Assembly: GCF_000275845.1 (NCBI RefSeq)
Contig: NW_006766913.1
Coordinates: 152,406-175,627, forward strand
Reading direction: 5' to 3'
DNA: 23,222 bases
DNA from: Dichomitus squalens LYAD-421 SS1
Taxonomy: Eukaryota > Basidiomycota > Agaricomycetes > Polyporales > Polyporaceae
In this document: positions 1 through 9,362 of the stretch, one piece after another
Layout: each line of letters opens with the position of its first letter
How positions within the stretch are numbered: position 1 is the stretch's first letter
The notes under the pieces: generated by a model
Database searches by the model: none
The model's input: the letters and a program-made list of their open reading frames with translations, nothing else
Told to the model about the DNA's origin: nothing
Translations under genes and position numbers: made by a program

Positions 1-436
1 AGGTCAGGAGACAGGACACGAGTCAGCAGACTCTGACCAAGCAGGGACAAATAGGTACCTGGTCTGTGCACCGTTGTAATTGTATAAATAGTAGGGGGTC
101 TGAGGCAGGGAACCTCAGACTTGATCTTCTCGTCGATCACCCATCTCCTCTGTAGGTAGCTAGCAGCCCTACCTCTTACTGCCCCTCCTAGTCTAGGGAA
201 TCTACATCTTTGCATCATCTCTTGCTGTGTCACTTGTGGTTGCTTCGCTCTCAGCACCAACCCCTTCACCAGTAAGCTTTGTCTTTGTTTATCTGGTGGC
301 ACAGCTCGTTGGCTGTGACAATTATAGACTCTCGTGTATCCTGCTTTCTGTCTTAACGGCTTTAGCAGCTGTGTTCAAACCACATCACATATGCAGTCTT
401 CAAGGTAATCCAGCACAGATACTGAGCTGTTGAACA
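1..436 (+). mobile_element. Right part of a probable retrotransposon LTR
   Basis: No gene is visible here. A TATA motif (TATAAATA, 83-90) is followed by a perfect 8-bp inverted repeat, GTCTGAGG at 98-105 and CCTCAGAC at 113-120, then by pyrimidine-rich sequence with several CTCCTCT-like runs. This order of TATA box, short hairpin and pyrimidine-rich leader is what a fungal LTR promoter region looks like. The stretch ends near a TGTTGAACA (429-437), which would suit an LTR 3' terminus. The left end lies outside the window, so neither a target duplication nor a partner LTR can be shown. It could also be an ordinary promoter region. Confidence 0.3.
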
Positions 437-1024
437 ATGTGTCGCTCTATTTAGTCGAGTAGATAAGCCGACAGGTTCACACCGGATTACTGGTGTTGAC
501 TATTTCTGACATGCATACCCAGCGATTCCGTTGTGGCCTTCGGACATGTTTTGGCAGCTCACACCTGCTCAGGGAGATATATTGAACTTATGCATACATG
601 GTGTTATGTTCTGTGCATGTATACCATGTTGTTACTATGCTAGGAACGATGATGCCCAGTTCGCTGTCGGCGCATGCAACGTCTTGCCATATCTGGAATG
701 TGAGCTTGCAAGTCAAGCTGTGGCTGGGGCCTGGCCAGGGAGTTGGCGCCCAGCTAGCCGGATCTCGGCTTAGCTTGCTCCGGCTTGGTGATCCAGCGCG
801 ATCCAGCTCGTCAGCTTAGCTTAGCTTAGCTGGCTTGGCGGCAACACTATTAGATGCAGAACGTTTTTGCACTGGCCCATCTTAATCGTCTTAATCCGTC
901 TTAATCGAGCATCTCAACTCTTACGACTTACTAACGCTTAATGCCGTCTTAGACGTCTTAATGCCCTTAACACGTGTTTAAGACGCATGAAGTGATTCCC
1001 ATGTTTACTGATGCCCAAAACACA
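437..1024. repeat. Gene-free stretch with short degenerate repeats
   Basis: No convincing coding segment is seen. A run of AGCTTAGC units lies at 813-831. At 878-985 the motif CTTAAT, mostly within CGTCTTAAT, recurs at least five times in one orientation, with a single TTAAGACG in the opposite orientation near 978-985. Clusters of one short motif like this are typical of subterminal regions of DNA transposons, so this may be one decayed end of such an element. No matching second end is visible. Confidence 0.4.
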
Positions 1025-1261
1025 TCAACCCACCTTGCGATTATCTTGGTCAAGTGCGCCTATAGGACTGTTACTATCTTCGCCTCTCAAAACATGAAAT
1101 AGTGACCATTCGCCACCCATATCGCTTCGTGTCAAGATTCTGATAGCGCAATCCGCCCGCTCGAGGGCGCGTGCAAAGGAGTTTGTATTGGCAGCAACCA
1201 TCTTCCGTTGGACTAAGGCATCCTCTGCATGCATGTAGCAGTACCCTCTTCGAGTCCACAT
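1025..1261 (-). CDS. Unrecognised coding-like fragment
   Basis: A 78-codon open stretch on the minus strand has a protein-like composition, with mixed helix-forming and charged residues such as LERADCAIRILTRSDMGGEW. I do not recognise the family. It has no clear start and no obvious splice partners. It lies just downstream of the stop of the next gene on the same strand and in different sequence context. It may be an exon of a decayed gene or a chance open frame. Confidence 0.15.
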   Translation of the reverse strand: MWTRRGYCYMHAEDALVQRKMVAANTNSFARALERADCAIRILTRSDMGGEWSLFHVLRGEDSNSPIGALDQDNRKVG

Positions 1262-1458
1262 GCTTGGACGGGGTCTGCTGAGAAATCAAGGGGAAGACTA
1301 ATTTCCCTGAGGCGATGAAGACGTGTCAAAGGGGCAGCAAATGTAGGCCAACGATGGCGTTCGCGAGGCATTTCCCCTCGATACTAGTAGCCACAGATCC
1401 AGGACAGCCTCCGCGACGTCCCGCAAATGAGCAGAGTCATCCTATTCCGTCTCAGCAC

Positions 1459-3617
1459 TCACGCCACACGAACATCGTGGCTAACACCCCAAGCGGCAGA
1501 GAGAAAGCCTGCGAGAAGAAAGCTAATGATACATTTAGTCAACTACAAGACGGGGGAAAGGCCTCACTCGACAGGCTCACCAGCGATACCAAACGCTCCA
1601 GGCCAGTCTCCGTTGGAGATCCCATAAACGATAGCAATGCCGAGTGGAAATGCAGCCAGGGCACTGGCAAGCAGCACCATCCGACCCATTTCAGCACGCT
1701 CGACAAATTCGACGCCATAGTCCCGGCGCTCGGTAAGTGCACGCATGATCTCGTGCTGACCCTTCACGTGGTCAGGGTGCGCAAGTAGATAGCGCATGCG
1801 CATGTTGCGATGTGGGCTTATCTTCGCCGGGCCCACCCTCTGCGGAAAGACGAAATGTTGGTTGATCTGAACATACCACGGTCAATCCAGATTGCGCCAC
1901 GACAGCTGAAGTACTACATACCGCCACCATTGTGACATACCTAGTATCCAGGAAGGAATCAGCATAGGGAGCGGAAAACGGGCTACATACCCACCAAACG
2001 TTCATGACAGAGAAGTATTTCCGATACCACGTGCGTAGTCTATCATACGCAATGCCGAGTTCACGCAGCAGTTCCTCATCGTCCCAGTCCCGTTGGATCT
2101 CGATGACTCTGAGGTCATATCCACGGTGCACCTTCAACGGGAAAACCTCCCAAGTCGGCTTCCACGCGTCCGTGTTCTGCTGGACTGGTGCGAATCTCTC
2201 AACATCGGCTCGAGTGTCGGTGTCAGTGCCGAAGTCGTCCGCTACTGGAAGCCGGGGGCTCTGCATTCCGTCTAGCGCCGTGGCTAACGGAAACCGACCG
2301 GTAGAGCTTCGAGAAGCACTTTGGCTAGGGCGCGACTGCACTGCCGCAGCAGTCGTAGGGAGAACTAGGAGGCAGGGCGGTGGTGCCGCAGGGGAAGGCA
2401 GGGAGCTCGTAGGTGCCCGGAATGGCAACCCATAGTTGAGTCCAGCCGCAGACACGATGTCAGAGTATAATGTGTCGCTGCTGTAGTTGGCGTGATGCGT
2501 ATAGACACCAGACATCCCGACACGCCTGCGTTTCCTTCCTGACTCCCTGGGGACTGCAGGCCGTGAGGATGGTGAACCTAGGGCTCCCGGAGGCTGACGG
2601 GAAGGGGGAGTCACAACGTTGTGATTAATCGTAAGGTCGGATTGGGAGACAGTAGGCTCGGGCATTGTCGCAGGCCGCAGAAGGGAAGGATTGGCGTGGA
2701 AGAGGGGGTGGAATTGTGTAGAGCTCGAATGAGGTGCCGGTGTATCGGCGGAAAGTATGTGCGATACCGCGTGCGCAATCGCCTGAGGCACCTCCGTCTG
2801 GAGACCCACGAAGCTCCCACTCGAATCGGCGCACGAGATAACAGGGTTACGGGTTTCACGATGCCGATGACCGCCATCAGAATTTTGTCGCGAACATGCT
2901 CTGGACGTCGCATGGTCTATAGATGTGCGGCGTGATGATGTTCCGTGTCGGGAACTTGAGCGACTCATCGTGCTGCGGGGCTGATTGGTACTCTGCCTGG
3001 AGCTCCCGGTACGCCTATGGATGAGTTGCGAACGGGGAGAGGATTCGATTGTCTCCCGGGGCTTGTCGACGGGACTGGCACCCCAGGCTACGGGACGTGC
3101 ACGGGAGGAGACACCAGTTGCCTGGGGAGACTGGTCCGTAGCCAGTTCCAGGTCCGCCAAAGTCTGATCGCTTTCGAAGTCTGTTCAAGAGTCGTCTGTG
3201 AGTGTCATGTCCCCTGTGCTACTGTTGCCAAATTGCATGCCTCACCTGATCCGTTGATATCCTTCATTTGAACGAGCGGCGAGGCAGTAAGAGGCATGTG
3301 ATACGGCGAACCGAAGGACGTGGCATTCTCTTGGATAGGTTCTAATGGCACTCCATGGACTACTAGATCCGTAGGCAGAGCACTTTGAGGTGCCCAAGGT
3401 GTCGAAGAGAAGTCTGCATCTTCTGGGTACGATGGTGGTGTATGAACCCTATTATGACCTATCATCAATATTGCAGATGTACGGTGCGCAACCGGTGAGC
3501 TTCAGGTCACAACAGGATAAGGGCAGACAAGCCGTTACCTTGAGTGCTGAGATCGCAGGCTTTGGTCAATTGTTGGTAGCGGCGCTCTTCGGCTTCATAT
3601 TCGGGCAGAGTCTGCAT
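1459..3617 (-). CDS. Ser/Pro-rich protein with conserved C-terminal domain and membrane segment (6 exons)
   Basis: Six exons join in frame: 3539-3617, 3246-3458, 1995-3180, 1922-1940, 1581-1866 and 1459-1508, giving 610 residues. The start (MQTLPEYEAEERRYQQL) lies about 45 bases below a TATA box. Residues about 40-420 are Ser/Pro/Arg-rich and probably disordered, with a basic GRKRRR motif. The C-terminal part is compact. It has a WEVFPLKVHRGYD segment, then LLRELGIAYDRLRTWYRKYF, then QRVGPAKISPHRNMRMR, and finally a hydrophobic stretch (about residues 562-582, LLASALAAFPLGIAIVYGI). From memory, this C-terminal arrangement recurs in uncharacterised basidiomycete proteins; I know no function. 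A membrane-anchored protein with its long N-terminus in the cytosol is my inference. Exon 4 is only 19 nt, and the frame closes only with it. The exon 3 donor is GTGGGT rather than the nearby GTATGT, because only that donor keeps the frame. Confidence 0.8.
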
Positions 3618-3661
3618 GACGATCAGGCTGGGGGTGCTGAAATGTATCCACCGAAGTGCGC

Positions 3662-3669
3662 TTTATATA
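3662..3669 (-). promoter_or_regulatory. TATA box of the 610-residue gene
   Basis: On the minus strand the sequence GAGTATATAAAGCGC lies 45 to 52 bases above the ATG at 3617. This implies a very short 5' leader, roughly 15-20 nt if transcription starts about 30 bases below the TATA. Confidence 0.55.
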
Positions 3670-3819
3670 CTCGTTCTGTTCTTCTAGCCACCGCCCGTCA
3701 GACCAAGTATGCCAGAAGGCGGTGTTACCGAATGCTAGGATCCTTATCCCTGGGACGAGTAGACTATACCAAATTGGCGTAGATGTCTAGGAAGTCTTCT
3801 GGTGCACGATCTCATACGT

Positions 3820-4179
3820 TCAACACCGCCTACTATCTCTGAGAATTAGCCTCGTGTCGATATGAAATATCATGAGATCGTACCTCTGGGGAAGCCTCGA
3901 CCGATGGGCCAAATGCGCCAGAGAAAAGAGGTCCAAAACAGCCCAGTGTCGACCGACGAGCTCGAATCCAATGGACGAGACCGGAAAAGCCCAAGCTTGA
4001 AAGAGTTGCCGAGTCTCATTCACTGGCGATGTCTGGAGATAAGGTCGAAGGTCTTGTTCACCGCCATGTCCCGTAATAGGTGCAGGGCATGTGGAATAGT
4101 CACCGCCGGCGCGAAGACACTCCCACGACGCCCACAGAGAAGCTCGAACCCAACGGTCAGGTGCCCTTGCTGGAGTCAC
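3820..4179 (-). CDS. Doubtful 119-codon open frame
   Basis: An open frame runs from 4179 to 3820 on the minus strand, upstream of the 610-residue gene. Part of it is protein-like (for example QLFQAWAFPVSSIGFELVG). A plausible 51-nt intron (GTACGA..TTCTCAG, with a GCTAAT branch) lies near its end, and removing it keeps the same stop. I do not recognise it. It could equally be 5' flanking DNA of the downstream gene. The flanking bases 3670-3819 and 4180-4380 show nothing further. Confidence 0.2.
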   Translation of the reverse strand: MTPARAPDRWVRASLWASWECLRAGGDYSTCPAPITGHGGEQDLRPYLQTSPVNETRQLFQAWAFPVSSIGFELVGRHWAVLDLFSLAHLAHRSRLPQRYDLMIFHIDTRLILRDSRRC

Positions 4180-4380
4180 ATAGCAAGGTTTGCGAGCGTT
4201 AAATCTGGGTTTTTGGCTTATGGTGTATGACTTCTCGTCAGAAGTGAAATGAATTGGAGTTCCCGGCGCTATTCTAAGTCTGCGTCAAGGCCTGGATGCC
4301 TGAAGAACATGGTAGGGCACTGGCGTTGCAGCTAGCTAGTGTCATTACCGATGGAAGGCACTATCTAGCTCAAGACCGCA

Positions 4381-4721
4381 ATGGCCTCATCTCAAACCCC
4401 TCGAGAGGATCGCGAGACCTACAGGGCGTCGTCTGCGAGAAAGCGCGTCGTGACTGCAAGGCCATACATGGTGAGCGTTATCGGATGGTTGGTGGGGGCT
4501 CAACTAGGGAAAACACGAGTCGCACTCACCCGAATTGCTGATGAGACTTTGCGACTATCCCTTACATGAGGCTGTCCACGATTGGAAGACTCATCTGGTA
4601 ATTTGAGCAGATTGTCGACATCGTAACGGTACTAGTGAACGCCGCTCTGAAGAACCGATGGGCGACGTTCAGAAGAACACTTATGCAGATAGCTGTGTTT
4701 AGAGGCGTGATATATGCATGA
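4381..4721 (+). CDS. Possible small two-exon gene
   Basis: Exon 4381-4470 encodes 30 residues starting MASSQTPREDRETYRASS. It ends at a good donor (ATG|GTGAGC). After a 140-nt gap, an in-phase segment 4611-4721 encodes IVDIVTVLVNAALKNRWATF and a further 16 residues before TGA. Joined, they give a 66-residue basic protein with a short hydrophobic patch and no recognised domain. The acceptor (GAGCAG) is acceptable. A further small exon inside the gap cannot be excluded. It is the only plausible plus-strand host gene in the left half. Confidence 0.3.
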
Positions 4722-4824
4722 ATCTGTCGTCCCAAATATGTCGGTAGGAAAGACATGCTGCTCGTTGCAACGACAAGGATGGAGTCTGGAAATGTTCAAA
4801 CGTTCAAGACCGGTTACGAACGTA

Positions 4825-5173
4825 CAGTGCTTTGCAAAAAAGATTGCAGACCGAAGCGCGCGGAATCCTGCTTGGCCCTATTTGTTCCCAGTCGGCTACG
4901 GCGAGAATTCCTGTTTCGGACACCGGGGCGCTCACACGTTCGACAAGACCGTGCTCGAGTCTGAGCCCACTTTTCTGCTCCAAACATGCACCATGATGTT
5001 CTTTGCCTCCAAAGTACACCTTTCCAATATTTTAGGTAGGTTTTCAGCTGAAACATCGACCATGCTGCAAAGAGGCTTCCGGCATCGCAGGCGTTTCCCC
5101 GGGTGGCCAAACAGGGCCAAACCGGATTTTGCGCGCTTCGGTCTGCAATCTTTTTTGCAAAGCACTAGTACTG
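4825..5173. mobile_element. 349-bp MITE with about 60-bp terminal inverted repeats
   Basis: The two ends are inverted copies of each other. Left from 4825: CAGTGCTTTGCAAAAAAG, then ATTGCAGACCGAAGCGCGC, continuing with mismatches to TTGGCCC near 4883. The right end read inward from 5173 has the same sequence, with an extra ACTAGT after the first four bases. Both outer ends are flanked by TA (4823-4824 and 5174-5175). The CAGT..ACTG termini and TA duplication fit a non-autonomous Tc1/mariner-like (pogo/Fot1-type) element. The interior (about 4890-5110) encodes nothing recognisable. Open frames that cross this region are by-products of the inverted repeat. Confidence 0.85.
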
Positions 5174-5298
5174 TAAGTACTTGGAGGTCGGGGGTCCACT
5201 TTCCTGGAATTACCGAATGAGGGGGTTCGACTCCTACGTATGCCATATGGTAGGCCCTCCAATGATCCGCGGCTTATCCCTCCAAGTTCGAAGACCCG

Positions 5299-6935
5299 TC
5301 AACGACAGCTTATATTTTCACATCTGAATCTTTCATGAAGTGAAACGCGCAGGAAAGAAGACTTGAAAACGCCCGCCACAACAAAGGTCCGTGCATGAAG
5401 CTCGAATGCGGAGAACGACTCGACGGGAGAAGTGTGGTGCACATGTACGTCCCGAATGGTATGAGGAGTGCCAAAGGAAGGAGTATAATACATATCGACC
5501 GAAGACGATGGTAAGATGTATCTTCCTGATGGGAACATGACGAAGGTAGCGAAATGGAGATGTTGACAACGCTCGGATGCATTTGCGCAGGCATAGAGTG
5601 TGCTGGAGTTTGTGCACACCGCCGGGGTAGCGCGTACGGAGAGTGCAGGGGGTTATGTATCGAGAGACGTAATCCAGAGTCTGGAGACGAGTCTGTGCTG
5701 CTCCATCCAGAGTGCGACAGATCACTGAGTGTGGTAGACGTGGGCGTGTCTGCAGAGTGAGTCTCGCAGCAATGGTGACGCGTACGACGGGGAGAACATG
5801 GGGCAGAATGACACACTTCTGCGGAGTGCCACGGACTGTCTACCGCCGTTGGAGAGGGGGGATAGGTTCCCGGCATAGCATGCATCGATGTAGCAGTGTC
5901 CCGCAAAGGAGAGCTACGTTGGGTCCACGTCTCTATGCGAGCGGTTTGACGAGCAGAGTTACAGTTTTTGTTCGGCTGACAACGATAGGATAGGCTCCCA
6001 GTATGCGGGGGTGAAATAGCAGGGGGAGTAGAGAATGCGGTGAAAGCGTCTTCTTCATGCGTCGAGGGAGTTCGGAACACTGCCTCCGCGATGGAGGGGC
6101 AACGCCAGGGAGGAACAGCCATCTCGCTAGCGTATTCGGAGTAAGAATGATCCCGGGGATGTCGGGCTTCGTCGTGGAGCAGGTGAGCCTCTGGGGGAGG
6201 CATCGTAGAGGAAGTGACATCCCAGATCATAGGACGAGCACGCATATAGACGTCAGATGGGAAGGACCTTGCGCAGCGGTTGGTTGATGTTGTCCCTTGC
6301 TGGCCGGAGCGTTCTACGAGTCGAAGGATAAGCATCAAAGAGTGAAGCTGAGTAGTACCCGAGCTTACCACCAGCACCTGACAGTTTTGACGTTGCAGCC
6401 GTTGCATGACGGGTCTGCTGCCCAAGGGCAGGAGGCACCAAGGAGCCACAAGAAGGGGGTCCAGCGATTAGAGCGTCGAAATCTAGGCCCAGCGAAGATG
6501 TGGGCATGTCGGTGACGGAATCAGAGTAGGCGGGAGGAGCGCAAGCGGTGTTGCCAGCCACCGGCATCACTGCCGCTGAGAAGGACTCCGAATTAGCAAC
6601 ATCCATGTATCCTATGGGCTTATAACTCACCCAGGCCGGAAACAAGATCCTCCATGTCCTCCAGCGAAGGTACAAAGTCCTCCAGCGTACACGGTTTAGG
6701 ACTTGGGCTACGAGACGTCTGGCACCCCACGTCGTCGAATCCGCGGCTCTGCACCAGAGCCATCTCCGTGTCCTGTTCGAGCAGCGGTAGGAATTGCATA
6801 CCAGGTGGATGAAGGATGTGAGGCGACGCGTCTCGAGTGCAAGACCAGATTTCTCCTTGATCGCGACATCGCCGCGCCTTGATATGTTCGCGAGGTTGTG
6901 GGCGCAAGCGCGCAGGAGGGAAAGCAGGGAGGACT
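5299..6935 (-). CDS. Multi-exon unknown gene, Ser/Pro/His-rich product
   Basis: Three exons fit well: about 6631-6935, 6369-6575 and 6313 downward. They are separated by two 55-nt introns (GTGAGT..TTCTCAG and GTAAGC..CTCGTAG) with branch sites GCTAAT and TTGATG, and phases agree across both. The first exon has a basic part (REHIKARRCRDQ) and an acidic part (LEDFVPSLEDMEDLVSGLG). The second contains GLDFDALIAGPPSCGSLVPP. The long last part is rich in Ser, Pro, His and Thr. The 3' end is unresolved. One frame continues to 5310 and includes a hydrophobic run (IILLPLALLIPFG), while a better-looking frame (SSVDMYYTPSFGTPHTIRDV) continues to 5299 and would need an extra intron or a frame change near 5480-5560. 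The 5' end is also open. A possible upstream exon lies at 7033-7221. No family recognised; the acidic and Ser/Pro-rich make-up suits a regulator, but that is a guess. Confidence 0.5.
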
Positions 6936-7032
6936 TAGGCCTGTATAATGTGTCCACTGGACCCTGATACCTCGATAGGGCAGGTGAGAGAATCAGATAT
7001 GGAAAAGCACGTAGCATACGCTGAGAGGCTTA

Positions 7033-7221
7033 CTATATCTGGATGTTTCGATTGAGGATACTTTCGAGAGCGAGAATGATACGCTCGCTCACTACGGCGT
7101 ACCTCACATCATAGTATAAGTCATACACAATGATTTGCGTGTTCATGCAGAATTGTTGTCTAGCATGCTGTAGGGGATCTATGCCCATCGTACGAGGAAG
7201 CAAAGACGAGACTATCAGCAT
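7033..7221 (-). CDS. Possible upstream exon(s) of the unknown gene
   Basis: An open stretch includes MNTQIIVYDLYYDVRYAVVS and ERIILALESILNR, which read like protein. A strong donor-like GTGAGG occurs inside it and GTAAGC at its end. I could not find a join to the exon at 6631-6935 that clearly keeps phase, so it may be a separate small gene. Confidence 0.25.
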   Translation of the reverse strand: MLIVSSLLPRTMGIDPLQHARQQFCMNTQIIVYDLYYDVRYAVVSERIILALESILNRNIQI

Positions 7222-7241
7222 CGTCCGGTAGCAGAACGGAT

Positions 7242-8193
7242 CGTCCAGCCATCACGGAATGGACATACGCCTCGTGAAATCAATACATACAGGAAGCAAG
7301 CCCAGCCCGATCATTCCGCTCCAAACGGAAGCTCGTGATGCCTCATGAGGTGACCTCGAGGCTCACAATCTCGCGTGGCATGGACAATTCCCGACACTCC
7401 TCATCGCAGAGTCGGAGAATGACCCAGTGAACGGTTGCAAAGATATGATCAGGAGAACTGTGGGTGCCCCGCGATCCGCGACTCCTCTGTTTTGTGAAAA
7501 ACATGTGCGGTACGTGTCTAGCCTAGGTCTGAGCCACCGTGAAGCGTGTCCAGAGAGTTTGATAGCAAGAAGCCCGTACCACATATAGATTCCAAAGTTC
7601 GAGACAGAAACTAGGTTTGCATGATGACAAGATTCGCATAACACGCTATAATGTGAGGGTGAAAAGTAATGACGTTCCGAACGCAGACAGTAGGCCGTGG
7701 TACCAGATGAATTTGACGACGAAGTCGGCGAGATTAGGAAGAGAAGCGGTCGGAAAGGAGCTGGCTTGTAACTTCCTCAATCATCGATGTCTCCTTCACC
7801 ATCCATGGCGCATGTGAGCAGGGTCCAGCATAAGAGAGCGAATGGCTGCAGACGACGGTCCCCGAGTTGACCGGCGTCACTGCACGGCTAAGCGGCGAGA
7901 CCCAGACCGCAGTCCGAGTCGTCGACCCTGGAACCCGGAAACCGCCGGCATTCCGGCTGGCCGAGTAGGCCGGCGATTTCTGGGGGTGGGCACAATCCGG
8001 CTGAGCCTTCCTCCGATCGTTTCTTCCTACTCACCGCCGTCATGTTCCTCGACGACAGTCTAGGCAATCATCTTCATAACATATCTGGCTTGCTATCACC
8101 AAGCGAGCATTTTTTTCGAGCGAATCTGAAGCGCGTAGTGCGCTTTTCGAGTCCGCGTAACAATGGTAAGCTGAGGATGCGGTTGAACGTGCT
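7242..8193. other. Gene-poor stretch
   Basis: No coding segment is convincing here. An open frame at 7363-7644 (minus) and two on the plus strand (7617-7817, 7842-8063) have no recognisable features or splice partners. Bases about 7850-7990 are markedly richer in G and C than the flanks. A T-run with TCGAG follows near 8110. I see no repeats, RNA gene or promoter. Confidence 0.4.
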
Positions 8194-8348
8194 TCATTGG
8201 TAGATTATCAGTTCATCCGCTGCCTTAGCAATATCAACGCCGGACTTTGCCATCAGCTCTGACATATACTGCCGCAGGAACAGAGAACCAAAGTCAATTT
8301 CCACACTGACATTGAAGCCGACAGATCGAGAGCCTTTATGAAACTTGG
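8194..8348 (-). CDS. Orphan terminal exon
   Basis: After a good acceptor (GCTAATTCTCAG) a 51-codon segment is open to TGA and reads like real protein: FNVSVEIDFGSLFLRQYMSE, then LMAKSGVDIAKAADELIIYQ and stop. I do not recognise it. The stretch upstream (8391-8480) contains a second coding-like frame (TEWPTERDAVDPVGVPITRC) next to a donor, but the phases do not match. It is probably the 3' end of a decayed or rearranged gene, immediately downstream of the DUF3237-like gene. Confidence 0.3.
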
Positions 8349-8433
8349 CTGAGAATTAGCTCCAAAGTTCATTCATGAACCGAAATTCACACAGCGTGTG
8401 ATTGGTACCCCTACTGGGTCTACTGCATCGCGT

Positions 8434-9362
8434 TCAGTTGGCCACTCCGTAAATGGTGATGTTATGCACGAGCGGCTCTGCAGTCCCCACAATCTTCATG
8501 ATGAAGAAGTTGCTATTCATCCACGAGTATGCCGAAGAGTCCGTCTCCACATGTCTGCAAAGGAATCCCTTCTGCAGTGAGTTTCAGCTCCATGGGAGGC
8601 TGCCCGCTCTGGGCTCGTAGGATCGCGGACTTACACATAGCAGTAACTGTGGCCGGTCGTATTCCTAGTCGCAGTTGCGTAACATTGAGGTTCGTATTTT
8701 TTTCACAAACGTAGTCATCACGCAAGACTTACCCGACGCCTCTGACCAGAGATGTGCTTGACCCCAGGACCCCGAAAGTCGGCAGCGGTGACTTCTTCTA
8801 ATGGCTCAGGCTTTCTCTCTATTTCAGCTTCCAGAGTTCTGGCTTTATTGAATTCTACAATGCCTGAAGTTATGACATGCAATCGGTAGGAAAACCATAG
8901 ACTCTCTCACGCTTGACCCCCGGTGTCATTAGTCCCTCGCCCATCTCTGCCTCTGACAGTCATCGACGCGAGCTTTCCGTCCGTTTTCCAGACGTATGGC
9001 AGGACCCAGTGGGAGAACAATGTCGCCGAGCCGATGATGAAGCCGTCATCTGCCGTCGGCAGCATCGTTGCAACGACCTCGCCTGTCGTGGCATCCGTGA
9101 GGTTCCCTCTGTGTATGAGTTCATACCCGTGAGAACACAAAGATGCAGCTTTATGGGGATGCCCAACTCACCCGGAAAGGGGTGCGTGCACGCGGAGGCC
9201 GAACGGACCCGTAGTGTTCGTGTAGGGGGCGCCGATCATCTGTCCTGCGAAAATGACCTCAAACTCGGGCGGAAGAGCCGAGGTTTGCGAGGCGACCGAG
9301 ACCGCGGTTCAGACGACGATACCGGAAAGAGACAAGGCTCGGGGGAAGGAGTAGCATCGCAT
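8434..9362 (-). pseudogene. DUF3237-like secreted protein, five exons, one in-frame TGA
   Basis: Exons 9172-9362, 8918-9108, 8733-8863, 8635-8664 and 8434-8571 join to 227 codons with phases agreeing throughout. The N-terminus has a signal-peptide-like start (MRCYSFPRALSLSGIVV). The body reads PPEFEVIFAGQMIGAPY, then GPFGLRVHAPLSGGNLTD, MLPTADDGFIIGSATLFSHW, VWKTDGKLASMTVRG, and near the end SSAYSWMNSNFFIMKIVG. The order FxxxFxxxxxxG..GxR..GG..DDGFI..AYxWMN resembles the DUF3237 beta-barrel family, whose function is unknown. That assignment is tentative. A TGA at 9309-9311 lies at the end of the signal region. An 81-nt in-phase intron (GTATCG..TTTTCGCAG) would remove it, but would also remove a conserved strand. 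The exon 2 donor (GTCAAG) is weak. It may be a young pseudogene. Confidence 0.45.

Noticed and set aside
4714..5262. Open frames of 98-168 codons across the MITE on both strands
   Set aside because: They arise from the inverted repeat, so the same peptide-like piece appears on both strands. No protein family is visible.
5299..7017. Search for a homeodomain or HMG box that would make this gene a mating-type factor
   Set aside because: No WFxNxR or HMG-type motif is present in any frame; only low-complexity and acidic segments are seen.
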